Source: Flagellimonas pelagia (GTDB lineage Bacteria; Bacteroidota; Bacteroidia; Flavobacteriales; Flavobacteriaceae). From it: 64,000 nucleotides of DNA. Made by a program: the position numbers and the translations under genes. Each line of letters starts with the position of its first letter. The stretch's first letter is position 1. The DNA lies in NCBI RefSeq assembly GCF_003584135.1, contig NZ_QXFI01000025.1, positions 186,001-250,000 on the forward strand. The letters run 5' to 3'. The notes beneath the pieces are model-generated. The model was not told the DNA's origin, made no database searches, and saw only the letters and a program-made list of their open reading frames with translations. Shown here one piece after another: positions 16,508 through 29,800 of this stretch.

Positions 16508-18772
16508 GTGATGAAGAAAAGAAGTTCAACCTATGGTATTCCGTTCTTGGCCTTGGCCCTTATGCTCCTTTTTGCCTCTGGAGCAAGTGCCCAGGTACTG
16601 AACAAACCTACTGCCGCGGACAACCCCAACCTTGCGGGAAATTCGGCTTGGACAGCTGCCTGTGCCTCAGCAAGCTTTAACGAATACTTTGTCAACTTTA
16701 CCTGGAGTCCTCCCTTGGTGGCCTCTAACAACGAGTTCATCCTAGAGCTATCGGATGCCAATGGCTACTTTAGCAACCCTGTTGAGCTGGATCGGGTAAG
16801 TGATAAGAACACGGTTTTTGATTTCGAATTCCAGTTTGCCCTGCCTACGGACATTCGTGGTGAAAACTTTAAGTTCAGGGTCAGGAGTACCAATCCTGCC
16901 AAGACAAGCCCTGCATCGGATGCCTTTTCGATGTACTTTATCGACTATAACTCACCATTGCTGATCAGCCAAAATGGAAGCGGTACCATTCCGTCGGGTG
17001 GAATCATCCAAATATGCGGAGGAGGTTCCGTGACCCTAAAACCCCATAACATACCCAATGCGAACACCTATCTGTACAACTGGTACCGCAGTGGAACACT
17101 CTTGGCGGAAAAATCGGAAAGCATCACCGTGTCCGAGCCCGGAATGTACTACGTGGAACTGGATTATGGGTCCGTGTGTTCAGGTTCCGCCAACACATTG
17201 TCCAATACCATTGAGATAAGTACAGGAACCAGCGCGGGTATTGCCATTACAGGTGATAGCGCCATAGCGGTTTGCCCAGGCTCCTCCCAAATACTGGAGG
17301 CCAACATCACTGGAATGGGCTATTCGTATACTTGGTATAAAGACGGTTCAAAAATTAGCGGCCCCACAGTTGAGGGAAGCACATATACCGTAAACGCCAC
17401 TACTGCTGGTTTTGAAGGTTCCTATACAGTAGAAATCAGCGGAAGCGGTGTCTGTGTGGAACAATCTGCTCCTGTAACCATTACCAGTGCAAGTGATTTT
17501 GAGGTGGCCCTTCAAAGTGCGGAAAATATTGTTTTGTTGCCATCGCAAACCAAAACATTGTCCGTTACCACTACTGCTTCCTCACCAACCTATCAATGGT
17601 TTAAAGATGGTGTTGCCGTAACCAACGCAACAAACAGCTCGTTGGTTATCAATGGAATAGGAGAGTATTATGCAGAAGTGACCGAAAACGGAGGTCCTTG
17701 TGCCTCGGCTCCAAAAACCTCGGCTGTTACCACTGTGGTTGCTCCCGATTCCTTTGAGTTCGTTGTTGATTTTGTAGGCACGTATTCATCCTGTGAAAAC
17801 ACCGATGCTACCTTGAGCCTTACCACCATCAATGCGGTAAGCGACAACGGGGCAAAGACCGATGTAACCTCTGATCTACAATCATCCTTTGCTTATCAAT
17901 GGAAATTGAACGGTGCCAATATTACTGGTGAAACGGCAAAAACCATTACGGTTTCTGACCAAGCCAAAAATGGAACATATAAGTTAACCGGAACCATTGA
18001 TGCTTTCAATGCCGGTTCCAACAACCTTGAAGTGAAACTGGCCTCTAGCCAAACTTTACAGATTACCGCTAATGGTACCGTGTATTGTGAAGGTGGGGAT
18101 ACTATTGTACTGGAAAGCTCAATGGACCTTAGTAACGAAACCTTCGAATGGAAAAAAGACGGTGCCTTGGTAAACAGTTCAACAGCTAGCCTAACCGTGG
18201 GTCAACCTGGTGTATATCAATTAGTTGTTTCCACAAACGATTGCCCAATTGTTTCCAACCAAGTGACCATCGTTCCGTTTGATGCTTCCCTGCTTGTTCT
18301 GGACAAACCCAGCGACCTCATCATCATAGAAGGGGAGACCGGGACCATTACGGCAAGTGGTGCAGATTCCTACGAATGGTACGATGCTGGAAACAATCTG
18401 ATATCAACACAAAACTCCTATGGCTTCCAAGAAGAAGGCGAATACCTTTTGGTGGCCAGTTTTGGTACTTGTACTGTAAGCAAAGTCATCACTGTAACAT
18501 TTAGGGATATGTTCGCCATACCCAACGTGATTACGGCAAACGGTGACGGTATCAACGATCTATGGATATTGCCCAACACATATTCAAGAGACCCCAACGT
18601 TCTCGTTACCATTTTTAACGAAAGGGGAGAACAGGTATTTAGCCAAGCCGGCTATGAGAACAACTGGCCACAATCCACCACAACCTTCAATAAACAAAGT
18701 ATGATCTTCTACTACAAGATCACAAGAGGTGGAAAAAGCCTGAAACAAGGAACCATCACTGTTATCAAATAA
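16508..18772 (+). CDS. sprC: Gliding motility protein SprC (Ig-like repeats, type B gliding CTD)
   Basis: 754 residues with a Sec signal peptide (hydrophobic to ASGASAQ, residues ~1-29). The body is a series of Ig-like/PKD-like beta domains, recognisable by recurring YxWYKDG and YxVEV/YYVEL strand motifs (for example YTWYKDGSKI, YQWFKDGVAV, FEWKKDGALV, YEWYDAGNNL). The last ~85 residues (FAIPNVITANGDGINDLWI to the end) are a gliding-motility-associated C-terminal domain, the type B signal for type IX secretion. In Flavobacterium johnsoniae sprC, sprD, sprB and sprF form one operon and sprC mutants affect SprB-dependent movement; order and spacing are the same here (6-base gap to sprD). Assignment rests on domain content and synteny. 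Confidence 0.88.
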   Translation: MMKKRSSTYGIPFLALALMLLFASGASAQVLNKPTAADNPNLAGNSAWTAACASASFNEYFVNFTWSPPLVASNNEFILELSDANGYFSNPVELDRVSDKNTVFDFEFQFALPTDIRGENFKFRVRSTNPAKTSPASDAFSMYFIDYNSPLLISQNGSGTIPSGGIIQICGGGSVTLKPHNIPNANTYLYNWYRSGTLLAEKSESITVSEPGMYYVELDYGSVCSGSANTLSNTIEISTGTSAGIAITGDSAIAVCPGSSQILEANITGMGYSYTWYKDGSKISGPTVEGSTYTVNATTAGFEGSYTVEISGSGVCVEQSAPVTITSASDFEVALQSAENIVLLPSQTKTLSVTTTASSPTYQWFKDGVAVTNATNSSLVINGIGEYYAEVTENGGPCASAPKTSAVTTVVAPDSFEFVVDFVGTYSSCENTDATLSLTTINAVSDNGAKTDVTSDLQSSFAYQWKLNGANITGETAKTITVSDQAKNGTYKLTGTIDAFNAGSNNLEVKLASSQTLQITANGTVYCEGGDTIVLESSMDLSNETFEWKKDGALVNSSTASLTVGQPGVYQLVVSTNDCPIVSNQVTIVPFDASLLVLDKPSDLIIIEGETGTITASGADSYEWYDAGNNLISTQNSYGFQEEGEYLLVASFGTCTVSKVITVTFRDMFAIPNVITANGDGINDLWILPNTYSRDPNVLVTIFNERGEQVFSQAGYENNWPQSTTTFNKQSMIFYYKITRGGKSLKQGTITVIK

Positions 18773-18778
18773 ACAGCA

Positions 18779-20857
18779 ATGCAAACCAAAAAACCTCTAC
18801 TACTTACATTCATCTTGCTACTTGTCTTCTCCGGAATGCGCGGACAAGAAGAGGATCCTTATGTGCCCTATAATGTCCCTTCCCAAAACTTGTTGAAATT
18901 CAACAGGTTCTTGATCAACCCGACGTTTTCCACGGTTCGTGAGGACAAGTCCTATATCAATTTGTTCCACAGGAACCAATCGGTATCTTTTGATGACAAC
19001 AATCAAGTCTACTTCTTAAGCTATAGTGGTAGGGTAAGTGATAGAAGTGGTGTAGGGGTAAGCCTTTTTACCAACAGGGAAGGGGTTTTCAACAACTTTG
19101 GTGTACATGCCAACTATGCCTACGGGGTACGTTTAAGCCCTAAAAGCACTTTCACTTTCGGTGCCAACGTAAGCTATTACCAAAGCGCCCTTAACCAAAA
19201 CCGTGTCAACTCCGTTGATGTGGATCCCTACCTAAGTACGCTGGAAGGCAGTTCTTTGGTGAGCTTTCAACCCGGTTTTAATTTCTCGTTTGGGAATTTT
19301 GATGTCGGTGGTTTTGCCGAAAACCTGTTTGATTACAACCTAAAAACCAGTGAATCGGTAACCGATTTTACAGAAAAAACCTATTCTGGGCACCTACAAT
19401 ATACCCATCAGTTTAAAAATGGTGCGGGCATTATGGAAAAAGCCCGTTTAATGCCTTTGGCCAGGGTGAGAAAAGTGGGCGACCAGAACTTGGTGCTCGG
19501 AGGAAACCTTATTCTTGACCTTCCCAAATTGGGTTGGGTACAGGCCGGATATGATGATTATTACGGTGCTTCTGCAGGACTTGGTTTCAACCTGACCAAG
19601 AATATCTCCTTGGGCTACACCGTGGAGAAGGGGCTGAGCAATGACTTTGAAAACTTTGGAGTTACCCATGAAATTTCACTGGCCTATTCCTTCACCCCTA
19701 ACCTTACAGAGGACCGCGTAATGCTTGAAAAAGACAATGAGGACTTGGTTTCCAACGAAGAAGAGGTTCCCCAGGACAGCCTCAACATTACCGACAAAGA
19801 TCTGGAAATTGCCCAACTGAAGGACAAATTGGCCGAAAACGATGCCATTTTGGATGAACTTCTGATGCGTCAGGATTCCTTGGAGACCAACAGAAGGCAA
19901 GACTTGGAAAAGCGTTTTGAAACCGTTATGAAAATGGTGCAACGCGAGACCAGGGGACAGAACCCGGCCTTGGAAGAAAAAGCCAAAGAGGTCTATTTCG
20001 CCAACATGGACAGTACGGATGTGGTGACCAGAAAAACCCAGCCCTTGTCCAATCACGGTTTGACCAATAGCACTTCCACCAAAAAAGTCATCAAAATAAA
20101 CGAAAACAAGAACAACGGCCGCTTGGCACAAACCCCCATCAACAAAGACAATACATACAGGGCCACCGCAAGCAAAAGTAACAGGGTCTATTTCAAATCG
20201 CATAGCGTTCCCAATGTGGAAAGTGGACATTATTTGATTGCCAATGTGTTCAAGGATCCACACAATGTGGATCAGTTCGTGGAAAAACTTAGGGCACAAG
20301 GCTTGGACGCAGATTACTTCCAAAATCCAAAGAATGGTCTTAACTACGTTTATATCGGCGATTTTGAAAACAAAAAAGAAGCTTTGAATGCCTATCGTTC
20401 CAAAATGGATGGCAAATACCAAGGAGATGCCTGGATCATGAACGTTAACGGCGGTACCGATGCTAGCGTTGATGGATTGAGCACCGCCGTAGCCAACAAT
20501 AATAACTCAAAATACGGAAACACATTTTTGTCCAAAAATGTGGCAAATACCGTATTGGGCCACGGAAAAATGAATATGGCGGTGAAGACGGCCTCCATTG
20601 ATGGGCTTCCTTCTGGCTTTTATATCATAGCCAGTGTATTTGAAAGCTCCTCTAATGCTAGATATTTTGTAAAAGAACTGAATTCCAGAGGGTTAAATGC
20701 AAGCTATTTTGTTAATCCCAATGATGGTCTGCGCTATGTATACCTTAAAAAACATGAAACTTGGGGCAACGCCCTAACCTCATACTACTCCAAACTAAAC
20801 GCCTCGTATGAAGACGACATGTGGATCATGCGAGTAAAACCAAACACAACCGCATAG
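18779..20857 (+). CDS. sprD: Gliding motility protein SprD: PorP/SprF-like barrel with two SPOR domains
   Basis: 692 residues. Signal peptide residues 1-22 (ending SGMRGQ). Residues ~25-310 form a PorP/SprF-type outer-membrane barrel (YVPYNVPSQNLLKFNRFLINPTFS, then repeated amphipathic strands such as GVGVSLFTNREG and FTFGANVSYYQ). A coiled coil follows (~335-400). The C-terminus holds two copies of a SPOR-like module: about 482-560 (GHYLIANVFKDPHNV ... GLNYVYIGDFENKKEAL) and 612-690 (GFYIIASVFESSSNA ... GLRYVYLKKHETWGNAL). SPOR domains are known to bind denuded peptidoglycan glycan strands, so this protein could tie an outer-membrane barrel to the wall. Ten bases separate it from sprB. Name given by operon position. 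Confidence 0.85.
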   Translation: MQTKKPLLLTFILLLVFSGMRGQEEDPYVPYNVPSQNLLKFNRFLINPTFSTVREDKSYINLFHRNQSVSFDDNNQVYFLSYSGRVSDRSGVGVSLFTNREGVFNNFGVHANYAYGVRLSPKSTFTFGANVSYYQSALNQNRVNSVDVDPYLSTLEGSSLVSFQPGFNFSFGNFDVGGFAENLFDYNLKTSESVTDFTEKTYSGHLQYTHQFKNGAGIMEKARLMPLARVRKVGDQNLVLGGNLILDLPKLGWVQAGYDDYYGASAGLGFNLTKNISLGYTVEKGLSNDFENFGVTHEISLAYSFTPNLTEDRVMLEKDNEDLVSNEEEVPQDSLNITDKDLEIAQLKDKLAENDAILDELLMRQDSLETNRRQDLEKRFETVMKMVQRETRGQNPALEEKAKEVYFANMDSTDVVTRKTQPLSNHGLTNSTSTKKVIKINENKNNGRLAQTPINKDNTYRATASKSNRVYFKSHSVPNVESGHYLIANVFKDPHNVDQFVEKLRAQGLDADYFQNPKNGLNYVYIGDFENKKEALNAYRSKMDGKYQGDAWIMNVNGGTDASVDGLSTAVANNNNSKYGNTFLSKNVANTVLGHGKMNMAVKTASIDGLPSGFYIIASVFESSSNARYFVKELNSRGLNASYFVNPNDGLRYVYLKKHETWGNALTSYYSKLNASYEDDMWIMRVKPNTTA

Positions 20858-20867
20858 AACCAAACCT

Positions 20868-23800
20868 ATGAAACAATCTCTACTCAGATGGGGCATTGCC
20901 GCCTGTATTCTCTTGTTTTACTTTACAGGTGAGGCTCAGGTAAAGAACAACTTTGAGGTCCGTTACGAAAACAAGCTCAAGGGTGATCTTACGTTCATTG
21001 CCAACAATATAGTAAACCGTGATGACAGTTCTAACAATCCTGAGGACCCCTACAATCTCACAGGAAACAGTTCGGAGTACAATGACCGTCTTAATATGCA
21101 ATATATTGACATTGACGGGGACCCGAATACCTTTAGTTCCAGTAGCGCCACCTTATCCGTACCGGATCCAGACTGTTCTTTGATTCGGTATGCTGGACTC
21201 TATTGGTCTGCCGTATATAAGGGAAGTGACAGAAGTGACTTCAATCAGGTAAAATTCCAAGTGCCCGGAGGCTCCTATGTGGATTTGACCGCGGATGAAA
21301 TCCTTTTTGATGGATATAATGATGCTGATTTTGGAAACTATAGCCCTTATGCCTGTTACAAGGATGTAACCTCGTTATTGACAGCCCTCCCTAATCCTGA
21401 TGGGGAATATTTTGTGGCCAACGTTCGCGCCAGTTCCGGAAGTAGTATTACCGGGGGTATATCTGGCGGTTGGTCCTTGGTCGTGGTGTACGAAAATCCC
21501 ACGCTACCCGGCAAATACATCACCACTTTTGATGGATATGCAGGTATCAAGTCCGGTCAGACCGTGGATATTCCCTTTAGCGGTTTCACAACCTTGCCTT
21601 CTCCTTTCCCGGTAAACGCCAAATTGGGTGTTGCCGCTTTGGAAGGAGATAATAGGATTCCCGGTGATCAATTGGCCATCAAGGCCGATAGCAATGGGTC
21701 TTTCACAACTTTATCCAACACCGCCAATCCTTCAACCAATTTTTTCAATAGTAATATTACCAACGAGGGTTCCATAGTAACCACAAGAAACCCTAACAGC
21801 ACCAATACATTAGGATGGGATGTGGATCTATTTACCATACCGAACCCCAACCAGACCGTTATTCCCAATGACGAGACAGGAGCTACCCTCCGGGCGTCCT
21901 CTACACAGGATAAATATGACATTTTCTTCACCTCTCTGGATGTGGAGATCATTGAGCCTTTGATGAACTTGGCCAAAACCGTCGAGGACATTGGGGGTAA
22001 TGACATTACGGGACAAGGAGTACATCTAGGTCAATACCTGGACTATGTGCTCAGGTTCCAAAATGTGGGGAACGATGATGCCGTGAACTACACCATCAAG
22101 GACGTACTTCCCATAAATGTGACTCTAGACGAGGCCAGTATAACCATGCCTGCAGGAGTTACCTACACTTATGACCCTTCAACCCGTACCATTGAATTCA
22201 CCATACCCGACAGTATTGTTGAAGAAGGTGATCCTGCCTCAACTATTCGTATGCGGGTACAAGTGGCTGAAAACTGTTTCGACTTTATCGACGCCTGTAC
22301 GGATATCATACAAAACTTGGCCTATTCCACCTATCAAGGGGCCATTAATACGGCGCAAATTACGGATGACCCCAGTGTATCCGATTTTGACGGCTGTGGA
22401 TTTGGTACACCAGGTGCCACCAACTTCTTGTTGGACGACCTAAGTGCCTGTAATTTCAGTAGAACCGTCCAGCTCTGCGGTGATGATGTTTTGTTGGATG
22501 CCGGGGATAACTTTGACAATTATATCTGGTACAAGGACGAAAATGGAAACGGTCAAATAGACGTAGGTACAGATACTGTGATCACGGATGCCGATTCGGA
22601 CAACGACCCCAGTACCATGCTCGTTTCCGAGGTGGGAACCTATATTGTGGACAAGCAGGTTGCCGACCCCTGTAAGGATTTTGAAGAAACCATTATTGTT
22701 GAACTTTTTGGTTCAGTGCAATCCAACCCTATAACCGCTTTGATCAATGATACTTCAAACACCATCGATGGTGATGTGATCGTTTGTCCTAATGACGGTA
22801 GTGAAACTCCTGAAATATTCCTGTGTGGTTTGAACGACACCGAATTGATACAGATCAACATCCCTGATGCCACCAGCATTGTTTGGGAACAATTGGACGA
22901 AGCCAGTTGCCCCGCGGTAACCGATGGTTGTGCCAACACCAATGCGGGTTGTACATGGAACACCGTTGATACTGGCAATGACTTTTTGGCCTCCAATTCA
23001 GGCCAATATCGATTGGTAATCAACTACCAAAACGGATGTTTCAGTAGATTTTATTTCAACATTTATAAAAACCCGCTAGATCCCCAATACACTTCTAGCG
23101 ACATCATATGTAATACTCCCGGTAACATTACGGTGACCAATATGCCGTTGACCTATGAGTTCCAGTTGGTGAACCAAACTACAGGTACTGTTTTGGTTCC
23201 TTACCAATCCAACCCAAGTTTTGATATCGCTACCAATGGTGCCTACATGGTAGAGATGAGACAACAGGGCGTAACCGATGGCTGCGTCTTTGTTTTGGAC
23301 AACATCGGGATCTTGGAAAGGGATTTTCAAGTCGATGTGACCTCAAAGGACACGGATTGCAACGGTTTGGGCGAGATTTCCATTTCGGTGCTCAATGTGG
23401 AGCCTCAATATTATTATGAAGTTTCTTTAGGCGGAACAGTGGTGGACACCTATGGTCCATCTACGGATAACAACTATACTTTTGAAAACTTAAACGATGG
23501 GGTATATGACATTTCCGTGTCTACGGATGACGGTTGTACCTACACCCAACAGGTAACCATCAACGATCTTACCGATCTTGAGCTGAATGCCAGGGTATCC
23601 CAACACATTACCTGTAAAGAAGGTAATATCCTTATGGAATCCACAGGGGGTAAAACACCTCATACCTATGCTATTTGGTCCTATGTGGATGAAGGTGGGA
23701 ACACTGTTATTTCCTATCCTTCTGTTACGGACGTACCCGCATCGGCATTCCAGACCAGCCAAATTTTTGACATCTACGATCCAGGGCAATATACCTTTAT

Positions 23801-26800
23801 TGTGGTGGACAGGAACAACTGCTACGACATTTCCAATACGGTTACCATAGAGTTTAGGCCTGCTGCTGATTTTAACGCAACCTCCACAACCGATGTATTG
23901 TGTTATGGTGATGCAACCGGAACCATAACCTTCAATTTGGTAAGCAGCAATGGCTACCAACTTACCTATTATTTGTTCGATGCCACTGGCTTTGATGAGG
24001 ACAATTTCGATATCAATAATGCATTGGCCACTAACGCTTCCGGAAACTTTCCGGGGTTGGCAAGTGGTGATTATGTAGTGGTCATCAACCAGCGAAAAGG
24101 AAGTGCCGATTGCGATTATTTTGAATACCATACCATTTCCGCTCCATCCTTTGCTTTGGATGCGGATGCTGTTTTGGTACAAGGATACACTTGTTTGCAA
24201 GATGGTATTATCGAAGCGCAAAATGTTACAGGAGGGACCGCTCCATACCAATATAGTATTGATGGAGTCACCTTTGGCGCCTCTCCAACGTTCCCTAACT
24301 TGACCGATGGAACGTATTCCATCACCGTTAGGGATGATAATGGATGTACCTTTGTTACCAACTCCATCACTATCGATCCTTTGGATCCGCCAACCGATTT
24401 GAGTTTCTCGGCCACCAATCCAATCTGTCCAACATTTGTTTCCGATGTAACGGTAACACCTACTGGTGGCACACCTAATTTGGTATATGAAATTATTTCA
24501 CCTGCCGGAAGTGCTGTGAACAATGGAAACAATGCAACTTTTGCCGGTTTGTCACCAGGTACCTATATGTTCCGTGTTACCGATGCAAACGGTTGTGCTT
24601 ATGACGAATCCTTCACCATTGATCCTGTTACCGAAATTTCTGTGGTGGGCCAATTGGTGAGCAATATTACCTGTTTTGGTGATAGTGATGGGGAAATCCT
24701 ATACACCGTAGCCAACTTTAACACGGACTATGACTACACGGTAACCGGTCCGGCCAACTTCTCAGGAAGTGCACAGACCAATGGAACCATTTCTTTGACC
24801 GGTTTGGCAGAAGGAAACTATACCATTAGCGTTACCGATAACTTTACCAACTGTACCGATACAGCCGATGTGACCATTTCGGCCCCACCAGCGGCTATTA
24901 CGGCTCCTGTAACCGTAAACCAGCCAACTTGTATGGCCAATGGCGATGCCACAATAGTGGCATCGGGAGGATGGGGAAGTTACGCCTATGAAATCACATC
25001 GGCTCCAGCCGGTTACGTGCTTACAGGACCGCAATCCAATGGATTGTTTGCTAATTTAAATATTGGTGGAACCTATACTTTTACCGTAACAGACGCCAAT
25101 GGTTGTGTATTCACGGATACCTTTGACATTATTCAGGCGGTGGCCCCGGTTTTGGCCATTGTTCCTAATGACATTTGTTATGATGATGCCGTGGGATTGA
25201 CCCTGACCGCCAATGTAACTTCCGGTGGAGATGGAAATTTTGAATACAGTTTGAATGGAGGGCCATTTGGGGCCAGCAATGTATTTACAGGTCTAGGCCC
25301 GGGGTCTTATACCATAGATGTAAGGGATGGCAATGACTGTACCGATTCTGCCAACATTACCATAAATCCAGAATTAAGTGTAGTGGCATCTGCGCCGAAC
25401 ATTACGGCTTGTACCACAGATACCGATGTAACCATTACCGCTGCGGGCGGGGATGGAAACTATGTCTATGCCGTGGTTGCCAATGGCGTTTCCCCAACGG
25501 CTGGGGACTTTTCTACAACCAATCCCATAACGGTTACAGGAGGAGCTGGTGATTACGATGTATATGTGAGGGACAATGGTGGGGCTATGGATTATTGTGA
25601 GGCTACCTACGACATTACTATCGTTCAGGATGACCCTTTGGCAATTTCTATATCCAATACCGATATTCTTTGTAGTGGTGAATCCCAAGCCCAGATCACC
25701 ATAACGGCATCGGGTGGCGAAGCACCGTATTTGTACAGTATCAACAATGGCACTACCTATCAGCCTTCGAACATATTTTATAACCAGCCTGCAGGAAGCT
25801 ACAACATCCGCGTTAGGGATGCCAACAACTGTGAGGTAACCCAAATCTATACCATTACCGAGCCCTTGACGCTTTCCGCTTCAGCAGCTGTTACCGCTCT
25901 TGCAGAATGTTACCCGGGTATGGGCGCCGAGGTAAGGATTACCAACGCCATCGGGGGTACCGCTCCTTACGAATACAGTTTTGATGGTGGTTCCACCTAT
26001 GGTGCTAGTTCCATTGGGTACCTGCTTCCTGGTACACACACCCTTTACATTAGGGATGCCAATCTGTGTAGTTATCCTATGACGGTGACCATTGACCCGG
26101 AACCAACCCCTCCAACCGCTACCACTTCTATTGACTATGAGTGTGATGGCGAGGGAACTATTACGGTAACTCCAAGTAGCACTGATTTCGATTACACATA
26201 CGAAATAGATGGCAACCCCAACACGCCCGACACATCCAATATTTTTTCTGATGTGGCCGTTGGAAGTCATACCATCACAGTAAACTATACCAGCAATATA
26301 GCGCCATCACCCAGTGTGTTGCTATTGGAAACCTTTGGAACTGGTCCAAATACTAGTATCCCAGAGGTAGATCCGGCCTATTGCTACGAACCTCAAAATG
26401 GTGCCGTGAACTCATGTGGTTGGGGTATTGACACCCACATTCAGGATGGGGAATACTCTGTTACCCAGACCATTGTAAATCCTTATGGTACATGGTTAAG
26501 TCCAAATGACCATTCTGGTTTGGCCAATGGTCGATTTTTGGCCATGAACGTTGGAGGGGCAGTAGGTCCAAACGGAATCATTTACGCTAAAAGAAATATT
26601 GAAGTAGTGGCCAATAGGGATATTACCATTTCCCTTTGGGCTTTCAACCTATTAAGAACAGGAACCAGTGGTGCCGATCCTGATATCGACATTCAGTTGG
26701 TAGATGGTGGCGGAACCGTTATTGCGAGCACTACCACAGGAAATGTTCCCAAAAACAACGGCGTCAATGATTGGCAAAATTATACGGTGACTCTTAACCC

Positions 26801-29800
26801 AGGAGCCAATACCAATCTTGACATCATAATAAGAACCAATTCTGCCGTAACAGGTGGAAACGATATCGCCATAGATGATATTGAAGCTTTCCAAACCCCA
26901 GAAGTTTGTACAGATTCTTTGACTCTGAACGTAACTGTGGAAGATGGTCATGCTTTCGATGCTGCCATTACCAACTTCACCAATCTTACTTGTAACGGTG
27001 CGGCTGATGGTTCCATCACTTTTGAAGCTGAAAACTTTGATCCGGCCACCGGATTTACCTATCAAGTGGATGGAGGTGCTGTTTCTGCGGCTCAATTTGC
27101 CAGCCCTATTACGGTAAATGGCCTTGCCGCTGGCAACCATACCATCACCATTGTAGATCTTAGAGATCCTGCGTGTTCCGTGGTGCTCAACCAAACGTTG
27201 ACCGAACCTGTGGTATTGGATGTTACGGCCTCCATTACTACCCAACTGACCTGTACCAACGGAGGAGCTGTCATTACGGCTGCTGCCACAGGGGGTACCC
27301 CAACCTATCAATACCAATTGGAAGATGGTGTTGGCGGTATTTTGGTGGCCTTCCAATCATCAACCGTTTTCAACGGCCTTACTGCCGGTGATTATGTGGT
27401 AAGGGCAAGGGATACCAATCTTTGCGAGGATGTTACGACTGTGATGACCGTAGTGGCCCCGACACCCATCGTGTTCACATCGACCCCAACAGCATGTTAT
27501 AGCGGAAACAATGACGGAAGCATTCAAGTGGATGTGACCAGTGGAAACGGCAACTATCAATTTAGTTTGAACGGAGGCCCTTGGATGACCCCAACGCCTG
27601 CAACCGGAACCACTTATACTTTCGGAAATCTGACTGCTGGCACTTACACCATTGATGTTCGTGATCAATACGGATGTCTTGGTGTACAACAGAATGTGAC
27701 CATCGTGGATGCGTTGGTTGCCCAAGTGCAAGTAGTGGACGTTTCCTCTTGTGCGGATGGAAGCATCACTGTAACTGCCTCAGGCGGATCGCCCACTTTG
27801 CAATACGCATTTGTATTGACGGGAGGTGACCCTACCGGTTTGTTCACCGCATCCAACGTATATAGCGTAACTACTGGTAATGATGGCACCTATGATGTGT
27901 ACGTAAGGGATAATTCTGCTACTGCTCCATATTGTGAATATATGGAAACGGTGACCGTTAATCCTGGAGTGCCATTGACCATGACGGCCACACCAACAGA
28001 TCCACAGTGTCATGATGGCACAGGTTCCATTTTGGTTGACATTACATCCGGTTTAGCTCCATACACTATTCAGATTGTGGACTTGGACAATGGTGGAGCT
28101 TCCAACCAAACCAACAGCAATGTATTGGCTTCAACCAGAACGTATTACAACCTAATGCCGGGTGACTATACCATTAATGTCACCGATGCCGCAGGTTGTA
28201 CAGTAACAGACACACAAACCATCAATAATCCCGATGAACTTACAGGTGTGGTTTCTGGAATTACACCTCCAACCTGTACTGGCTTAGCAAGTGATTTTGG
28301 TTTTGGCTTCTCGGGATACCCTACAACTTTAGGCACCATTGAGTTTAGTGCTGATGGTGGTACCACTTGGATCGGGGATAATTCCAATCCTGGTCTATCC
28401 GATCAATTCACAGGTTATAATTCAGGTGATACCGTATATCCTTCCATGAGAACCGTGGACGGATTGGGTAACACGCTCTGTCAGACGGATCTGCCCCCTT
28501 TCATCATTCCATATCCATTGGATGATCTGGACATTACCATTTCTGCTTTGGTGGTAAATTGTAATGAACTACAGGTAACCGTACAAGGTTCCGAAGGTTC
28601 TCCCGGATATGATTATGCCTACTCGGATGATCCGGCAAACTTTAACCCTGCAACCGCAACCTGGTTTGCCGGTGGAAGTGTTGACAATTTGGGCAACCCA
28701 GTTACCGCAGGATATGGTATGTATCAATGGACAGGCTTGGTTCCCGGGAGAACATATGTTTTCTACGTAAGGGATAGTGGCGGTTGTGTTAGACAAAGTA
28801 ATGTGAATGTCAATGATTTGATTACCGTTCCTTTGGAAATCACCTCGACCATCACTCCAAGTTGTTTTGGTTTGAGCAACGGAAGCATTACCTATACCGT
28901 AACCGATAACCAAGCTCCATTTGAAACACAATTCAGATGGAACTTCTACGATATGAGTTCTGGTTCCCCTGTTTTGGTAAGCAGTAGTGGCATTGTTCCC
29001 TATGCTTCCCCACAAGATATTACCCTAACAGGACTACCTGCAGGAAACTACTATATTGAAGTAATTGAGGTTGATGGAAGCAATGTTGACAGTTGTGTGG
29101 GTGCCACGGAAAATGAACTGTTGGAAGAGTTGGACCCATTATCTGGAACACCTGTGGTCCTACAGAATATCAGTTGTAATGCCCCGGGATTGATCCAGAT
29201 TCAAAACCCTCTTGGTGGTGGTGGCATCTACACCTATACCGTAACAGGTCCTGCCGGATTTACAACCATCACTTCAACTTCAGATAACCCTATTGAGATT
29301 CCTGCCAATTCACCTGCAGGAAACTATGACGTAACCATGCAAGACCAATATGGTTGTGGGGTGAACTTGGGTACGGTTCCATTGACCTTGACCCCTAATC
29401 CGACCATTGACAGTGTGGTAATAGATAATTGTGCCGCTCCGATCACAGTAACCATCAACGCCACAAGTACTGCTGCCCAAATCTTCTATTCTTTGGATGG
29501 TGGGGCTACTTATGTGGACAATGGTGGTGTGTTCAACAATGTGGCGCCAGGAACTTACAATGTTGCTATCATCGACAGCAACGGATGTATGGACACAGAT
29601 ACGATTGTAGTACATCCTCCTTTGGAATTTACGGCGATTCAAACGGTTGCTTTGGATTGTGAGCCCGGTTCCGCTGCCAACGCAGAAATTGAAATAACCG
29701 TAATAGCTGGATCAGGAAATTACGAGTACTTGATAGATGGCCCTGGAACCAACGACGAGGTAAGAGGCGTACTCCCGTCCAATCCATTTACGTGGACCGG

